Part shown: piece after piece, positions 22,846 to 31,841 of the stretch
Layout: each line of letters starts with the position of its first letter
Numbering within the stretch: position 1 is the first letter of the stretch
Assembly (NCBI GenBank): GCA_013286315.1
Contig: JABDFX010000012.1
Location: 1 to 50,023 of the forward strand
Direction of reading: 5' to 3'
DNA length: 50,023 nucleotides
From: Bacteroidota bacterium
GTDB taxonomy: Bacteria > Bacteroidota > Bacteroidia > Chitinophagales > Chitinophagaceae
Made by a program: the position numbers and the translations under genes
Notes under the pieces: model-generated
The model's database searches: none
What the model was told of the DNA's origin: nothing
The model's input: the letters and a program-made list of their open reading frames with translations, nothing else

Positions 22846-24255
22846 ATGGATATGGAAAAGAAAAAATATTTATGGATCTGGCCGATGTGGATTATTCTAT
22901 TCTGTCAGATACCTGTTGCCGCCCAAAATCCGGACAGGATTTTATCCATGACCGATGCATTGCAAATCGCATCATCAAATTATATGATTCAATCGAAGAC
23001 CAACTATACCCGGTCATCCGCTGAAGCCGTTCAGGCAGCCAAAAAAGTGGCCCTGCCGGATTTCACTTTAGCAGCTCAGACGGCCTATGGAACATTAAAC
23101 GGCGTGACAGGACTTGGCTCAGGATTACCTGGTATTACAACCATTACAGCATCTTCCAATGCCTCGCAAAACATGAATGCCAGTTTCGGAGCATTATACA
23201 ATGTAAATATAAATATGAATGTTTTTTCCTTCGGCCTGCAAAGAGCATTTGTAGCGGCCACCAGGGGTCAGTATGAACAGGACAGGGCAGATCTGCGGCA
23301 AACAAAATTTGATGTAGAGACTACGGTGATCGGTTTATATCTGAACCTTTTGACAGCACAGCGTCTGCGCATGGTGATGCAGGACAATGTGGAACGGATC
23401 AGCCGGCTGAGGGATATCATTCTGGCAAGGACTATGAACGGACTGAATCCGGGTGTTGATAGTTCCATTGCCAATGCAGAACTTTCGACAGCCAGAATCT
23501 CGCTGACCGATGCAGAAAATTTTGAGCAAAGCCAGGCCAGTGAGTTGTCAAAAGAAATGGGCGTAAAGCAAACCTTTTATAATCTAGATACAAGTTTCGT
23601 TACAACGCTTCCAAAAACCATTCCGGCGCAGAACGAAATAAATCTGCAACTGCATCCGGTTTTGCGTTACCTGGACAGCAGGATCATTACCAGCGACCTG
23701 ACAGCTGCCTATATACAAAAAACAGCCCTGCCCAGGTTTAGTTTTTTTGCTGTGGGACAGGAACGGGGTTCCGGATTCGGCAGCAATTTTTCTACCGATC
23801 CGAATGACTATTCTGATAATTTTTTGAAAGGGGCCGATCCTGTGCGGGCCAATTATCTGGTGGGTATCGGAGTTACATGGAATATCACCGACTTAACGAG
23901 GGTGAAATCGAAGGTCCAGAGCCAGCGTTTTATTTCGGACGCTTATAAAGATGATTATAACCAGGCAGAAATAAAATATGCTGATCAGTTGAAATTCGCC
24001 AATCAGCAAATCGATAACGTGCTTACCAAATACAGAGAAGTGCCCGTCCAGTTGAAATCAGCGGAGGATGCCTACAATCAAAAAAAGGCATTGTACGAAA
24101 ACGGTCTGACCAATATCGTTGATGTGACACAAACATTATACTTTCTGAACCAGGCAGAAGCAGCCAGCAATGTCGCCTGTAGCGCCGTATGGCAGGCGCT
24201 GCTGTTTAAAGCTGTCTCTGCAGGAGACACCAGTATGTTTTTATTACAATTTTAA
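22846..24255 (+). CDS. TolC-family outer membrane efflux protein
   Basis: 469 residues. Signal peptide to about residue 27 (...I-P-V-A-A-Q). The OEP fold shows the two long helical repeats: N-terminal M-T-D-A-L-Q-I-A-S-S-N-Y with the following A-A-K-K-V-A-L-P-D-F, and C-terminal Q-K-K-A-L-Y-E-N-G-L-T-N-I-V-D-V-T-Q, the classic Y-x-x-G-x-x-x-x-x-x-x-x-x-Q motif. It forms the outer membrane channel of a tripartite pump with the RND protein and membrane fusion protein encoded directly downstream. In this operon the channel gene comes first. It starts at ATG 22846 or at the ATG two codons later. Confidence 0.92.
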   Translation: MDMEKKKYLWIWPMWIILFCQIPVAAQNPDRILSMTDALQIASSNYMIQSKTNYTRSSAEAVQAAKKVALPDFTLAAQTAYGTLNGVTGLGSGLPGITTITASSNASQNMNASFGALYNVNINMNVFSFGLQRAFVAATRGQYEQDRADLRQTKFDVETTVIGLYLNLLTAQRLRMVMQDNVERISRLRDIILARTMNGLNPGVDSSIANAELSTARISLTDAENFEQSQASELSKEMGVKQTFYNLDTSFVTTLPKTIPAQNEINLQLHPVLRYLDSRIITSDLTAAYIQKTALPRFSFFAVGQERGSGFGSNFSTDPNDYSDNFLKGADPVRANYLVGIGVTWNITDLTRVKSKVQSQRFISDAYKDDYNQAEIKYADQLKFANQQIDNVLTKYREVPVQLKSAEDAYNQKKALYENGLTNIVDVTQTLYFLNQAEAASNVACSAVWQALLFKAVSAGDTSMFLLQF

Positions 24256-24265
24256 ATTAAAACAA

Positions 24266-27200
24266 ATGAACCTTATTACAACTGCATTACGTAAGCCGGT
24301 CGCGGTCATCGTGCTGGTTTCGGGGCTTGTCCTGTTCGGGATCATGGCAGTCAGAACAATCAATATAGATATTTTCCCGAATCTGAATATTCCAACTATT
24401 TATGTGGCTCAACCATATGGCGGTTTATCTCCGCAGCAAATGGAGGGATTTATTTCCACTAACTATCAGAATATCTATTTGTACACAGACGGACTTAAAT
24501 CGATAGAAACAAATAATATTCAGGGATTGAGTTTGTTGAAACTCAGTTTCTATGAAGGCACCAATATGGCGCAGGCTGCCGCCGAGGTCACGGCTCTTTC
24601 CAACCGGGCCGCTAATGAAATGCCACCCGGTACCCCACCGCCGTTTATAATACGGTTTGATGCGTCCACACTTCCGGTGGGGCAATTGGCATTGAGCAGT
24701 CCCAAACGCAGCGTCACCGAATTAGAGGATCTGGCCAATGTATGGGTAAGGCCCAGTTTTTCAAAAGTGCCGGGACTTGCGGCCATTCCTCCCGTTGGTG
24801 GCAATGTGAGAACTGTTTTAATCAGTATAGATCCCGATCTGATGCGCAGTCACAATATTACTCCGCAACAGATAACTGCCGCCGTGCAGGACAATAGTCA
24901 TATTTCAGCGGCTGGTATTGTTAATATGGGTAAAACCTCTTACCTGACGCCAGTCAATACAGTGCTTTCAAAGATTCCGGACTTCGGTAATATTCCTTTG
25001 CTGTATCAAAATGGCGCAACTGTCTATTTAAGGGATGTGGCAAAAGTTGAAGACGGCGCAGATATTACAACCGGTTTTGCTTATGTGAATGGTAAAAAGT
25101 CTATATACGTACCCATCGTAAAAACGGCGGGTGCCTCCACCTGGTCGGTAGTACAGGATTTGAAGAAAGCTATTCCTTCCATGCAATCCCTGCTTCCGGA
25201 AGACGTGAAATTAAATTTTGAATTCGATCAGTCGGTCTATGTCATTAACGCCGTGGACAGCCTGATCCACGAAGGGGTCATTGGCGCATTCCTGACCGGC
25301 TTAATGGTGCTGTTATTCCTGAGAGATCCAAGAAGTGTTTTGATCGTGCTGGTCAATATCCCCATATCCATTATCACCAGCACCCTGTTACTGAAAGCAT
25401 TCGGACAGACCATTAATATTATGACACTGGGCGGTCTTGCACTGGCCATTGGTATTCTGGTGGATGAATCCACAGTGACGGTTGAGAACATACATCGCCA
25501 TATGGAAATGGGAAAGACGAAAGCCAGAGCGGTTGCGGATGCCTGTCATGAAATTGCCATGCCTAAATTATTGATCCTTTTAAGCACACTGGCTGTATTC
25601 GCTCCCGCTTTCCTTATGACCGGCGTTCCAAAGGGCATGTTTCTGCCTCTGTCCATGGCTGTCGGATTTTCGATGATCACTGCATTTCTTTTGTCTCAAA
25701 CACTGGTTCCTGTTTTGTCGAACTGGGTATTAAAGGATAAGGTTCATAACCAGGCGGAAACACAACCAGCAAAACCACCCGGCGGCTTTGATAAATTCAG
25801 ACAACGATTCCTGGGTTTGCTGGGAAAAGGATCAGAACACAAAAAACTTGTCATTGGTTTCTATTTCCTAAGCACATTGGCTATTACCGCTGTGGCTGTC
25901 AATTCAATTGGAAAAACGATTCTTCCTCCCGCAAATGACGGACAATTCCAGGTACGTCTCAGGGCTCCGCAGGGTTCCAGACTGGAGCATACGGAAGTCA
26001 CTTTGTTACAGGCTCAGGATGTATTATATAAAATGGTCGGAAAACAAAATGTAGAAATTACTTCCGCTTTTCTCGGAACGCAGCCTGCCAATTTCGCTAC
26101 GCTGCCCATCATATTATTCACCAGCAGTTCCAATGAAATCCTTTTGCAGGTGGCTCTCAAACCTTCATACAAAATAAAAAATACAGATGACCTGGAAGAA
26201 AGCTATCGCAAGGCGCTTCATCAGGCGATGCCCGATCTCAGCATATCGTTTGAGCCCATAGACCTCACCGACAAGATTATGAGCCAGGGTGCAGCAACAC
26301 CCATTGAAGTAGCCATCATGGGTAAGGACCTGGAGCAAAGCAATGTCTATGCGCAAAAAGTGATGAGCGCTATGCGAAAAATACCCTATCTGCGGGACAT
26401 CGGACTAAAAGAACAATTGAAAAACCCGGCTATTCTAATCAATATCGATCGTGAAAAAGTAAAACAACTCGGTCTTAGTATGACTGAAGTATCCAACTCA
26501 TTAACATCCGTTACTTCTTCCAGCCGGTACATACAAAAAATGTTATGGATGGATGAGTCAAATGCCACTTCTTATGATGTTCAGGTAGAAGTACCACAGA
26601 ATGAATTATCGAGTATTGAAGATCTGGCAGATATACCGTTAAAACAAAATAGTCCAAGACCCGTATTGGGAGATGTGGCCACAATAACCAGGGATCACGT
26701 GATCAGTGAATATGATCGCCGGGGTGCCACAAGGTTTCTCTCTATCGGCGCAAATATTTACGGGAAAGACCTGGGTTCGGCGGCCGTTGCGGTAAACAAA
26801 GCGCTCAAAGAAATCGATGCACCTCCCCGCGGAATTTCTGTAGAGACCCGTGGAGAGGTGGGATTGCTGACACAAACACTGGGCAGTCTTCAAACAGGCC
26901 TGCTGATTACAATTGTTGTATTGCTACTGATGCTGGCAGCCAACTATCAGTCATTTCCGCTTTCCCTTACTGTACTTACTACTATCCCCGCAGTGCTGGC
27001 AGGTTCAATACTGATGTTGCTGGCCTGCGGTTCTACTCTCAACCTTGAATCCTACATGGGTATCATCATGTCAGTCGGGGTTTCCGTATCGAACGCAATT
27101 TTACTAGTCACCAATGCAGAAGAAATCAGAAAAGCAGGAAGCGATTCCATTCAGTCAGGGATTAAGGCTGCGGGACTTCGTTTACGTCCAATCCTGATGA

Positions 27201-27451
27201 CGAGCATTTCCATGGTTGTCGGAATGATACCCATGGCGACGGGCCTGGGAGAATCAGGCGGACAAACGGCGCCACTCGGCCAGGCAGTGATCGGTGGTCT
27301 CCTGGCGTCAACCTTCGCTTCCCTGATGGCCCTGCCACTTATATTTTCCATGGTTCAGAAAAAAAGAACTGTTCATTCTGTTTCTCTTGACCCCGACGAC
27401 AATCTTAGTCTTCATTTTGATCATCCAAATCATTTACAAGTCACACTATAA
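24266..27451 (+). CDS. RND family efflux transporter (inner membrane pump)
   Basis: 1061 residues from ATG 24266 (MNLITTALRKPVAVIVLVSGLVLFG), 10 bp after the channel gene; an upstream in-frame ATG lies inside that gene and is not used. The standard RND layout is visible: TM1, a large periplasmic porter domain, TM2-6, a second TM7 and porter loop, then TM8-12. In TM4 the motif reads G-I-L-V-D-E-S-T-V-T-V-E-N, so the proton-relay pair is D-E where AcrB has D-D. This D-E version occurs in a recognised Bacteroidota subgroup. It most resembles hydrophobe/amphiphile (HAE) type pumps; the substrate is unknown. Confidence 0.94.
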   Translation: MNLITTALRKPVAVIVLVSGLVLFGIMAVRTINIDIFPNLNIPTIYVAQPYGGLSPQQMEGFISTNYQNIYLYTDGLKSIETNNIQGLSLLKLSFYEGTNMAQAAAEVTALSNRAANEMPPGTPPPFIIRFDASTLPVGQLALSSPKRSVTELEDLANVWVRPSFSKVPGLAAIPPVGGNVRTVLISIDPDLMRSHNITPQQITAAVQDNSHISAAGIVNMGKTSYLTPVNTVLSKIPDFGNIPLLYQNGATVYLRDVAKVEDGADITTGFAYVNGKKSIYVPIVKTAGASTWSVVQDLKKAIPSMQSLLPEDVKLNFEFDQSVYVINAVDSLIHEGVIGAFLTGLMVLLFLRDPRSVLIVLVNIPISIITSTLLLKAFGQTINIMTLGGLALAIGILVDESTVTVENIHRHMEMGKTKARAVADACHEIAMPKLLILLSTLAVFAPAFLMTGVPKGMFLPLSMAVGFSMITAFLLSQTLVPVLSNWVLKDKVHNQAETQPAKPPGGFDKFRQRFLGLLGKGSEHKKLVIGFYFLSTLAITAVAVNSIGKTILPPANDGQFQVRLRAPQGSRLEHTEVTLLQAQDVLYKMVGKQNVEITSAFLGTQPANFATLPIILFTSSSNEILLQVALKPSYKIKNTDDLEESYRKALHQAMPDLSISFEPIDLTDKIMSQGAATPIEVAIMGKDLEQSNVYAQKVMSAMRKIPYLRDIGLKEQLKNPAILINIDREKVKQLGLSMTEVSNSLTSVTSSSRYIQKMLWMDESNATSYDVQVEVPQNELSSIEDLADIPLKQNSPRPVLGDVATITRDHVISEYDRRGATRFLSIGANIYGKDLGSAAVAVNKALKEIDAPPRGISVETRGEVGLLTQTLGSLQTGLLITIVVLLLMLAANYQSFPLSLTVLTTIPAVLAGSILMLLACGSTLNLESYMGIIMSVGVSVSNAILLVTNAEEIRKAGSDSIQSGIKAAGLRLRPILMTSISMVVGMIPMATGLGESGGQTAPLGQAVIGGLLASTFASLMALPLIFSMVQKKRTVHSVSLDPDDNLSLHFDHPNHLQVTL

Positions 27452-27463
27452 AAAATATGTAAA

Positions 27464-28570
27464 ATGAAATATCTAATTTCTCTGGCCACTCCTGTCATAC
27501 TTTGGATAATGGCATCATCCTGCGGAGCCAACGCAGACGCGGCGGTTAAACCCTTGCCGGAACAGATCACCGTACAAACCTTTTCTGTCAGTAAGGGACA
27601 GCTGACCACACATATGACCATACCCGGTGAGCTGCGCCCGTTCCAATCGGTGGACCTTTATGCCAAAGTGAATAGTTTTGTAAAAAAATTATACGTTGAT
27701 GTGGGATCCGTTGTAAAAAAAGATCAGTTACTGGTTGTGCTGGAGGCTCCGGAAATGCTGGACGCTGCAAACACCGCTGCACAACTCGTACAGACAAATA
27801 AAGCATACTATTCAGCCAGTAAGGCAACTTACGAGAGAATGTATCAAACCAGTAAAATTCCTGGAACCATTTCTCCCAACGATCTCGAAGTTGCTTATGC
27901 AAAAATGAACTCAGACAGCAGCAACCTGATGGCCGCCCGTTCCAGTTATCATGAATCAACGAATTTAAATCGCTACCTCGAAGCGCGGGCACCTTTTGAC
28001 GGCGTGATCAGCGCCAGCAATTTATACCCGGGCGCCTATGCAGGACCTGCTGGTGCAGGTTCCGTTATTCCACTGCTGACCTTACAGGAGCAGGCCAAAT
28101 TAAGACTGGTCATTGCCGTTCCGGAAGCAGCAACCGACTATTTTAAATTAGGAGACACTGTTCATTTTTCGGTGAAAACGCTGCCCGGAAAAGATTTTAC
28201 TGCAACCGTCAGCCGCGTTGCCGGTAGTCTTGATTTACAATTGCGTACCGAACAACTTCAAATGGATGTGGCAAACAAAGATAAAATATTATTACCCGGT
28301 ATGTTCGCCCAGGTGTCCCTGAATATGACCAACACAGATAAGGTATTAATTGTTCCTGAATCTGCCGTAACAGAAAATTCAAAACAGGTATTTGTGATTC
28401 GGGTTACAAACGGAAAAACAGAATGGGTTCCCGTAAAAAGAGGCAGGGAGGGCGACGGAAACGTTGAAATCTTTGGAAATTTGCAGGAAGGTGATCAATT
28501 GGTAAATACTGCTACGGATGAATTGAGAAGTGGCACTCAGGTAGTATCAAGCTTAAGGCCCAAAGTGTAA
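27464..28570 (+). CDS. RND efflux membrane fusion protein (HlyD/AcrA family)
   Basis: 368 residues. The lipobox M-A-S-S-C at residue 20 marks a lipoprotein. Order of domains: membrane-proximal/barrel strand V-T-I-P-G-E-L-R-P-type start (T-I-P-G-E-L-R-P-F-Q-S-V-D-L-Y-A-K-V), lipoyl half V-G-S-V-V-K-K-D-Q-L-L-V-V-L, an alpha-helical hairpin (about 95-165), second lipoyl half A-R-A-P-F-D-G-V-I-S, beta-barrel, and C-terminal V-P-E-S-A-V. It links the channel and the pump of this operon and is the last gene. The stop codon is followed at once by GGCTAA-type hexamer repeats. Confidence 0.93.
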   Translation: MKYLISLATPVILWIMASSCGANADAAVKPLPEQITVQTFSVSKGQLTTHMTIPGELRPFQSVDLYAKVNSFVKKLYVDVGSVVKKDQLLVVLEAPEMLDAANTAAQLVQTNKAYYSASKATYERMYQTSKIPGTISPNDLEVAYAKMNSDSSNLMAARSSYHESTNLNRYLEARAPFDGVISASNLYPGAYAGPAGAGSVIPLLTLQEQAKLRLVIAVPEAATDYFKLGDTVHFSVKTLPGKDFTATVSRVAGSLDLQLRTEQLQMDVANKDKILLPGMFAQVSLNMTNTDKVLIVPESAVTENSKQVFVIRVTNGKTEWVPVKRGREGDGNVEIFGNLQEGDQLVNTATDELRSGTQVVSSLRPKV

Positions 28571-28612
28571 GGCGTTAGGCTAAGGCTTAAGGCTAAGGCT
28601 AAGGCTAAGGCT
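28571..28612 (+). repeat. Tandem hexamer (GGCTAA) after the efflux operon
   Basis: About six tandem units (GGCGTTA, GGCTAA, GGCTTAA, then GGCTAA several times) start on the base after the TAA stop. The unit GCGTTAGGCT also occurs directly after the DUF421 stop at about 9573-9582. Confidence 0.85.
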
Positions 28613-28703
28613 CATAATTTAAAAAAGGAATATCATCCTGCTATTGAACATACAAAAATAACAAATCATATATATTCATTCTTTTAAAGTAAAAAACACC
28701 TAC

Positions 28704-29495
28704 GTGATAAATTACAAAGTCACATTTCGTTTATTTATCCTTGCTGCCTTGATCCAGTCTGCCAATCTTGTTTACGCATCAGCGCCTGACCGGCAGTATT
28801 ACACATTGAGTATTTATCATTTTAAAGATAGTGTGCAGGAAAAAGCCCTTGATCACTATTTTTCGGACGCATTATTGCCCGCCCTGCACCGGATGAAAAT
28901 AGTTTCCGCCGGCGTATTTAAGTCACTGGCCAATGATACATCTTCCGATAAAAAAATCTATGTCTTTATTCCTTTCAATTCAGCAGGAGAAGTCCAGCAA
29001 TTATACGAAAAACTACAAAAGGATAAAGCTTACCAGGCTGCCGGCTATGAATACATCAACGCTGTTTTTTCTACAGCACCTTATACCCGGATTGAAACGA
29101 TCATTTTATATGCCTTTCCCATGGCCCCCCGGATGCAATTGCCCGGACTCAGGTCTGCAAAAAGTGAAAGGGTCTATGAACTGCGCAGCTACGAAAGTGC
29201 CACCGAAAAAATATTTCAGAATAAGGTAAGTATGTTTAATGACGGCGATGAAATAGGACTTTTTAAGCGACTGGGCTTTAACGCTGTTTTTTATAGTGAA
29301 GTGGTAGCCGGATCCAGGATGCCCAATCTGATGTATATGACGACCTTCGATAATATGGAAGAACGTGAAAAACACTGGAAGGCATTTTCAGATGATGCCC
29401 AATGGAAAAAATTAACCTCCATGCCGTTATACCAAAAAAATGTGCAGCATGCAGATATCATTTTTCTACGGCCAACCGATTATTCTGACATCTGA
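28704..29495 (+). CDS. NIPSNAP family protein, exported
   Basis: 263 residues from a GTG at 28704; no ATG lies upstream in frame. A signal peptide precedes A-S-A-P-D-R-Q-Y-Y-T-L-S-I-Y-H-F-K. Two ferredoxin-like dimeric alpha/beta barrel halves: Y-T-L-S-I-Y-H-F near residue 33, and the NIPSNAP signature R-V-Y-E-L-R-S-Y-E-S near 152 with N-L-M-Y-M-T-T-F-D-N-M-E-E-R-E-K-H-W-K-A-F. Bacteroidota have many exported NIPSNAP proteins, often near oxidoreductases; their activity is unknown. The following genes encode a cytochrome and two oxidoreductases on the same strand. Confidence 0.88.
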   Translation: MINYKVTFRLFILAALIQSANLVYASAPDRQYYTLSIYHFKDSVQEKALDHYFSDALLPALHRMKIVSAGVFKSLANDTSSDKKIYVFIPFNSAGEVQQLYEKLQKDKAYQAAGYEYINAVFSTAPYTRIETIILYAFPMAPRMQLPGLRSAKSERVYELRSYESATEKIFQNKVSMFNDGDEIGLFKRLGFNAVFYSEVVAGSRMPNLMYMTTFDNMEEREKHWKAFSDDAQWKKLTSMPLYQKNVQHADIIFLRPTDYSDI

Positions 29496-29612
29496 TTGTG
29501 GCCTGAGCTATAAATGATTATTACTAAACTTTTTTATCAGGATTTCGGAAATGTTTTGGAATTTTGTTTTTGATCTGCAAACAGTCCGTAGCATTCCTTC
29601 AATACATATGTT

Positions 29613-30800
29613 ATGTATTTTCTGCTCATTTTTTTTGTGATCATTTTCGTTGCAGCCCTGATAACCATTCGTAATGATCTTCGGTTTTTGAAGCAGAAGC
29701 AATTTCAGGCAGCCATTGATCACAGTCGTTTTCTGCGATTTATGGAATGGGTTTTTAGTAAATATCTTGTTTGGAGATTTTGGAAGAAACTATTGCCCAT
29801 TGCCCTGCTGATCATTTTAGTGCTGGCTGGAATTACTTATTTATATATTCGCTATACACTTCCCAGGATTCCACCCATACCGGAAATAGTAATAAATCAT
29901 CAGGACAGCAGTTTATTGAAACGTGGAGAATACCTGGCGGAACATGTTTCCATATGTGTAGACTGCCACAGTGCGCGTAATGTCAATTATTTTTCATGGC
30001 CATTTGTCGAGGACCAGAAAGGATCTGGAGGGCCTTTTCTTTCGCAAAAACTTGGATATACTTTTCCCGGTGAAAGTTTTACACCCAATATTACGCCCGC
30101 TAACCTGGGCAGTTGGAGCGACGGAGAATTGTACCGCTTATTAACAACAGGTATTGACAAGGATGGAAAAACGATAAACCATGCTATGCCCTTTGAGAAC
30201 TTTTCTCATCTTGATCCAACAGATGCAAAAGCGATCATAGCGTATATCAGAACACTGCCGCCGATAAAAAATACACCGGCAGGGATAACCCGGATTAATT
30301 TTTTTCACGACCTGTATAACCGGACCATTCCCAGGGATGTAAAACCGATTTACCTCGACAGTTTGAAAACGGCTATTGACTCCGGACACTATCTGGTGAC
30401 CATTGCTTCCTGCAACGATTGTCATACACCTAAAAAATGGCTGGAAATTAATGATACCACGAGATTGCTCAGCGGCGGTCTGGAATTTCCATTACCAACC
30501 GGAGGCTTTGTACATTCCGCGAATCTTACCCCGGATGAAAGCGGGCTCCAATCGTGGACTGAAGAGACTTTCGTCAAAAAATTTAAAAGCTACCTGGACA
30601 GCGGAGCCATTTATAAAGTATCGCCCAATTCTTTTAATTCATTGATGCCCTGGTCTGATTATGATGCTATGACGGAAAAGGATTTGAAAGCCATTTATGC
30701 CTATTTAAAAAGTCTCAAGCCGGTTTATAATCCGGTCGTAGTGTTTACCAGGAAAAGTGTGAAGAAATTAAAAACTTCCGACCAGACGGATGACAATTAA
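29613..30800 (+). CDS. Membrane-anchored di-haem cytochrome c
   Basis: 395 residues from ATG 29613. An alternative ATG at 29742 gives MEWVFSKYLVWRFWKKLL and fits the family better, since the first 43 residues add an extra helix. One transmembrane helix (L-P-I-A-L-L-I-I-L-V-L-A-G-I-T-Y-L-Y) anchors it. Two haem sites: C115-V-D-C-H119 and C267-N-D-C-H271. The first domain ends A-I-I-A-Y-I-R-T-L-P-P-I. It matches the cytochrome partner of membrane aldehyde or isoquinoline oxidoreductases. The molybdopterin subunit is encoded two genes downstream, so electron transfer from that enzyme to the respiratory chain is the likely role. Confidence 0.88.
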   Translation: MYFLLIFFVIIFVAALITIRNDLRFLKQKQFQAAIDHSRFLRFMEWVFSKYLVWRFWKKLLPIALLIILVLAGITYLYIRYTLPRIPPIPEIVINHQDSSLLKRGEYLAEHVSICVDCHSARNVNYFSWPFVEDQKGSGGPFLSQKLGYTFPGESFTPNITPANLGSWSDGELYRLLTTGIDKDGKTINHAMPFENFSHLDPTDAKAIIAYIRTLPPIKNTPAGITRINFFHDLYNRTIPRDVKPIYLDSLKTAIDSGHYLVTIASCNDCHTPKKWLEINDTTRLLSGGLEFPLPTGGFVHSANLTPDESGLQSWTEETFVKKFKSYLDSGAIYKVSPNSFNSLMPWSDYDAMTEKDLKAIYAYLKSLKPVYNPVVVFTRKSVKKLKTSDQTDDN

Positions 30801-30806
30801 AAAAAG

Positions 30807-31814
30807 ATGCATTACAAACTTCCTTATCATTTTGGTCTTGGCGGCGTGCCCATTGGCAATGAATTTTCTGTCGTTACAGATACCGAAGCAGAGCAAACAT
30901 TAGAAGCTGCCTGGAATGCAGGCATCCGTTATTACGATGTTTCTCCCTGGTATGGTTTAGGTTTGGCCGAACGACGCTTTGGACATTTCCTGCACAATCA
31001 AAACAGGGATGACTATATCATTTCATCCAAGGTGGGCAAGTTGCTGAAGGCATCTAAAAAGGCGATTCAATCCAATCTTTTTCCATTCGCCGGTTCACCA
31101 AATATGGTGGAGTTTGATTACTCGGCAGCCGGAGTGCGCCGTTCCGTCGAAGACAGCCTTCAGCGCCTGGGTATAGACAGCCTGGATATTATTTTTGTCC
31201 ACGACTTGTCGCCCGACAATAAGTACCTTGACGGGAAATGGCTGGAATATTTTGAAATAGCGAAACAAGGTGCTTTCCCTGAACTTATCCGCATGCGCGA
31301 AGAAGGTTTGATTAAAGCCTGGGGGCTGGGCGTGAACACACCCGAGCCCATTCTGGCCACCATGGAGGTGTCTGATCCGGATATTTTTTTGCAGGCTTCG
31401 CAATATTCATTAATTGATCATGCATATGCGCTGAAACATATTTTTCCGGAAGTAAGAAAAAGAAATATCCCGCTTGTCATGGGCTCTGCATTGAATGCCG
31501 GATTTATCTCCGGAAGCAATCGGTACGGCTACGGCGGTCACGAAATACCTTCGGAGTTTATTTTGAAAAGAAATCGTCTGGCGGATATAGCTAAAGCTCA
31601 TGGCGTAGATTTGAGAACGGCTGCTTTGCAATTTGCTGCTATGCCAGATGTAGCAGCTGCCGTTATTTGCGGCGCAAGAACTGCACAACAGATAACCGAT
31701 GATGTGGAATCAATGAAAGTAAAAATCCCGGCGGACTTCTGGGCAGAACTAAGAGCCGAAGAACTGATTTCGGAGGAAGCCCCTGTCAGTCACTGGCATA
31801 GTTTTTCCAGTTGA
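30807..31814 (+). CDS. Aldo/keto reductase (D-threo-aldose dehydrogenase type)
   Basis: 335 residues. The divergent aldo/keto reductase branch that includes L-fucose/D-threo-aldose 1-dehydrogenases: L-G-L-G-G-V-P-I-G-N near the start, D44 and Y49 in Y-Y-D-V-S-P-W-Y-G, K75 in I-S-S-K-V-G, and H132 in F-V-H-D-L-S-P. The C-terminus has V-I-C-G-A-R-T-A-Q-Q-I. It starts 6 bp after the cytochrome stop and 27 bp before the molybdopterin enzyme, so the three are one operon. The substrate is probably an aldose; that is inferred from the family. Confidence 0.9.
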   Translation: MHYKLPYHFGLGGVPIGNEFSVVTDTEAEQTLEAAWNAGIRYYDVSPWYGLGLAERRFGHFLHNQNRDDYIISSKVGKLLKASKKAIQSNLFPFAGSPNMVEFDYSAAGVRRSVEDSLQRLGIDSLDIIFVHDLSPDNKYLDGKWLEYFEIAKQGAFPELIRMREEGLIKAWGLGVNTPEPILATMEVSDPDIFLQASQYSLIDHAYALKHIFPEVRKRNIPLVMGSALNAGFISGSNRYGYGGHEIPSEFILKRNRLADIAKAHGVDLRTAALQFAAMPDVAAAVICGARTAQQITDDVESMKVKIPADFWAELRAEELISEEAPVSHWHSFSS

Positions 31815-31841
31815 AAAAATTAACTTCTAAATCAGACAGTC

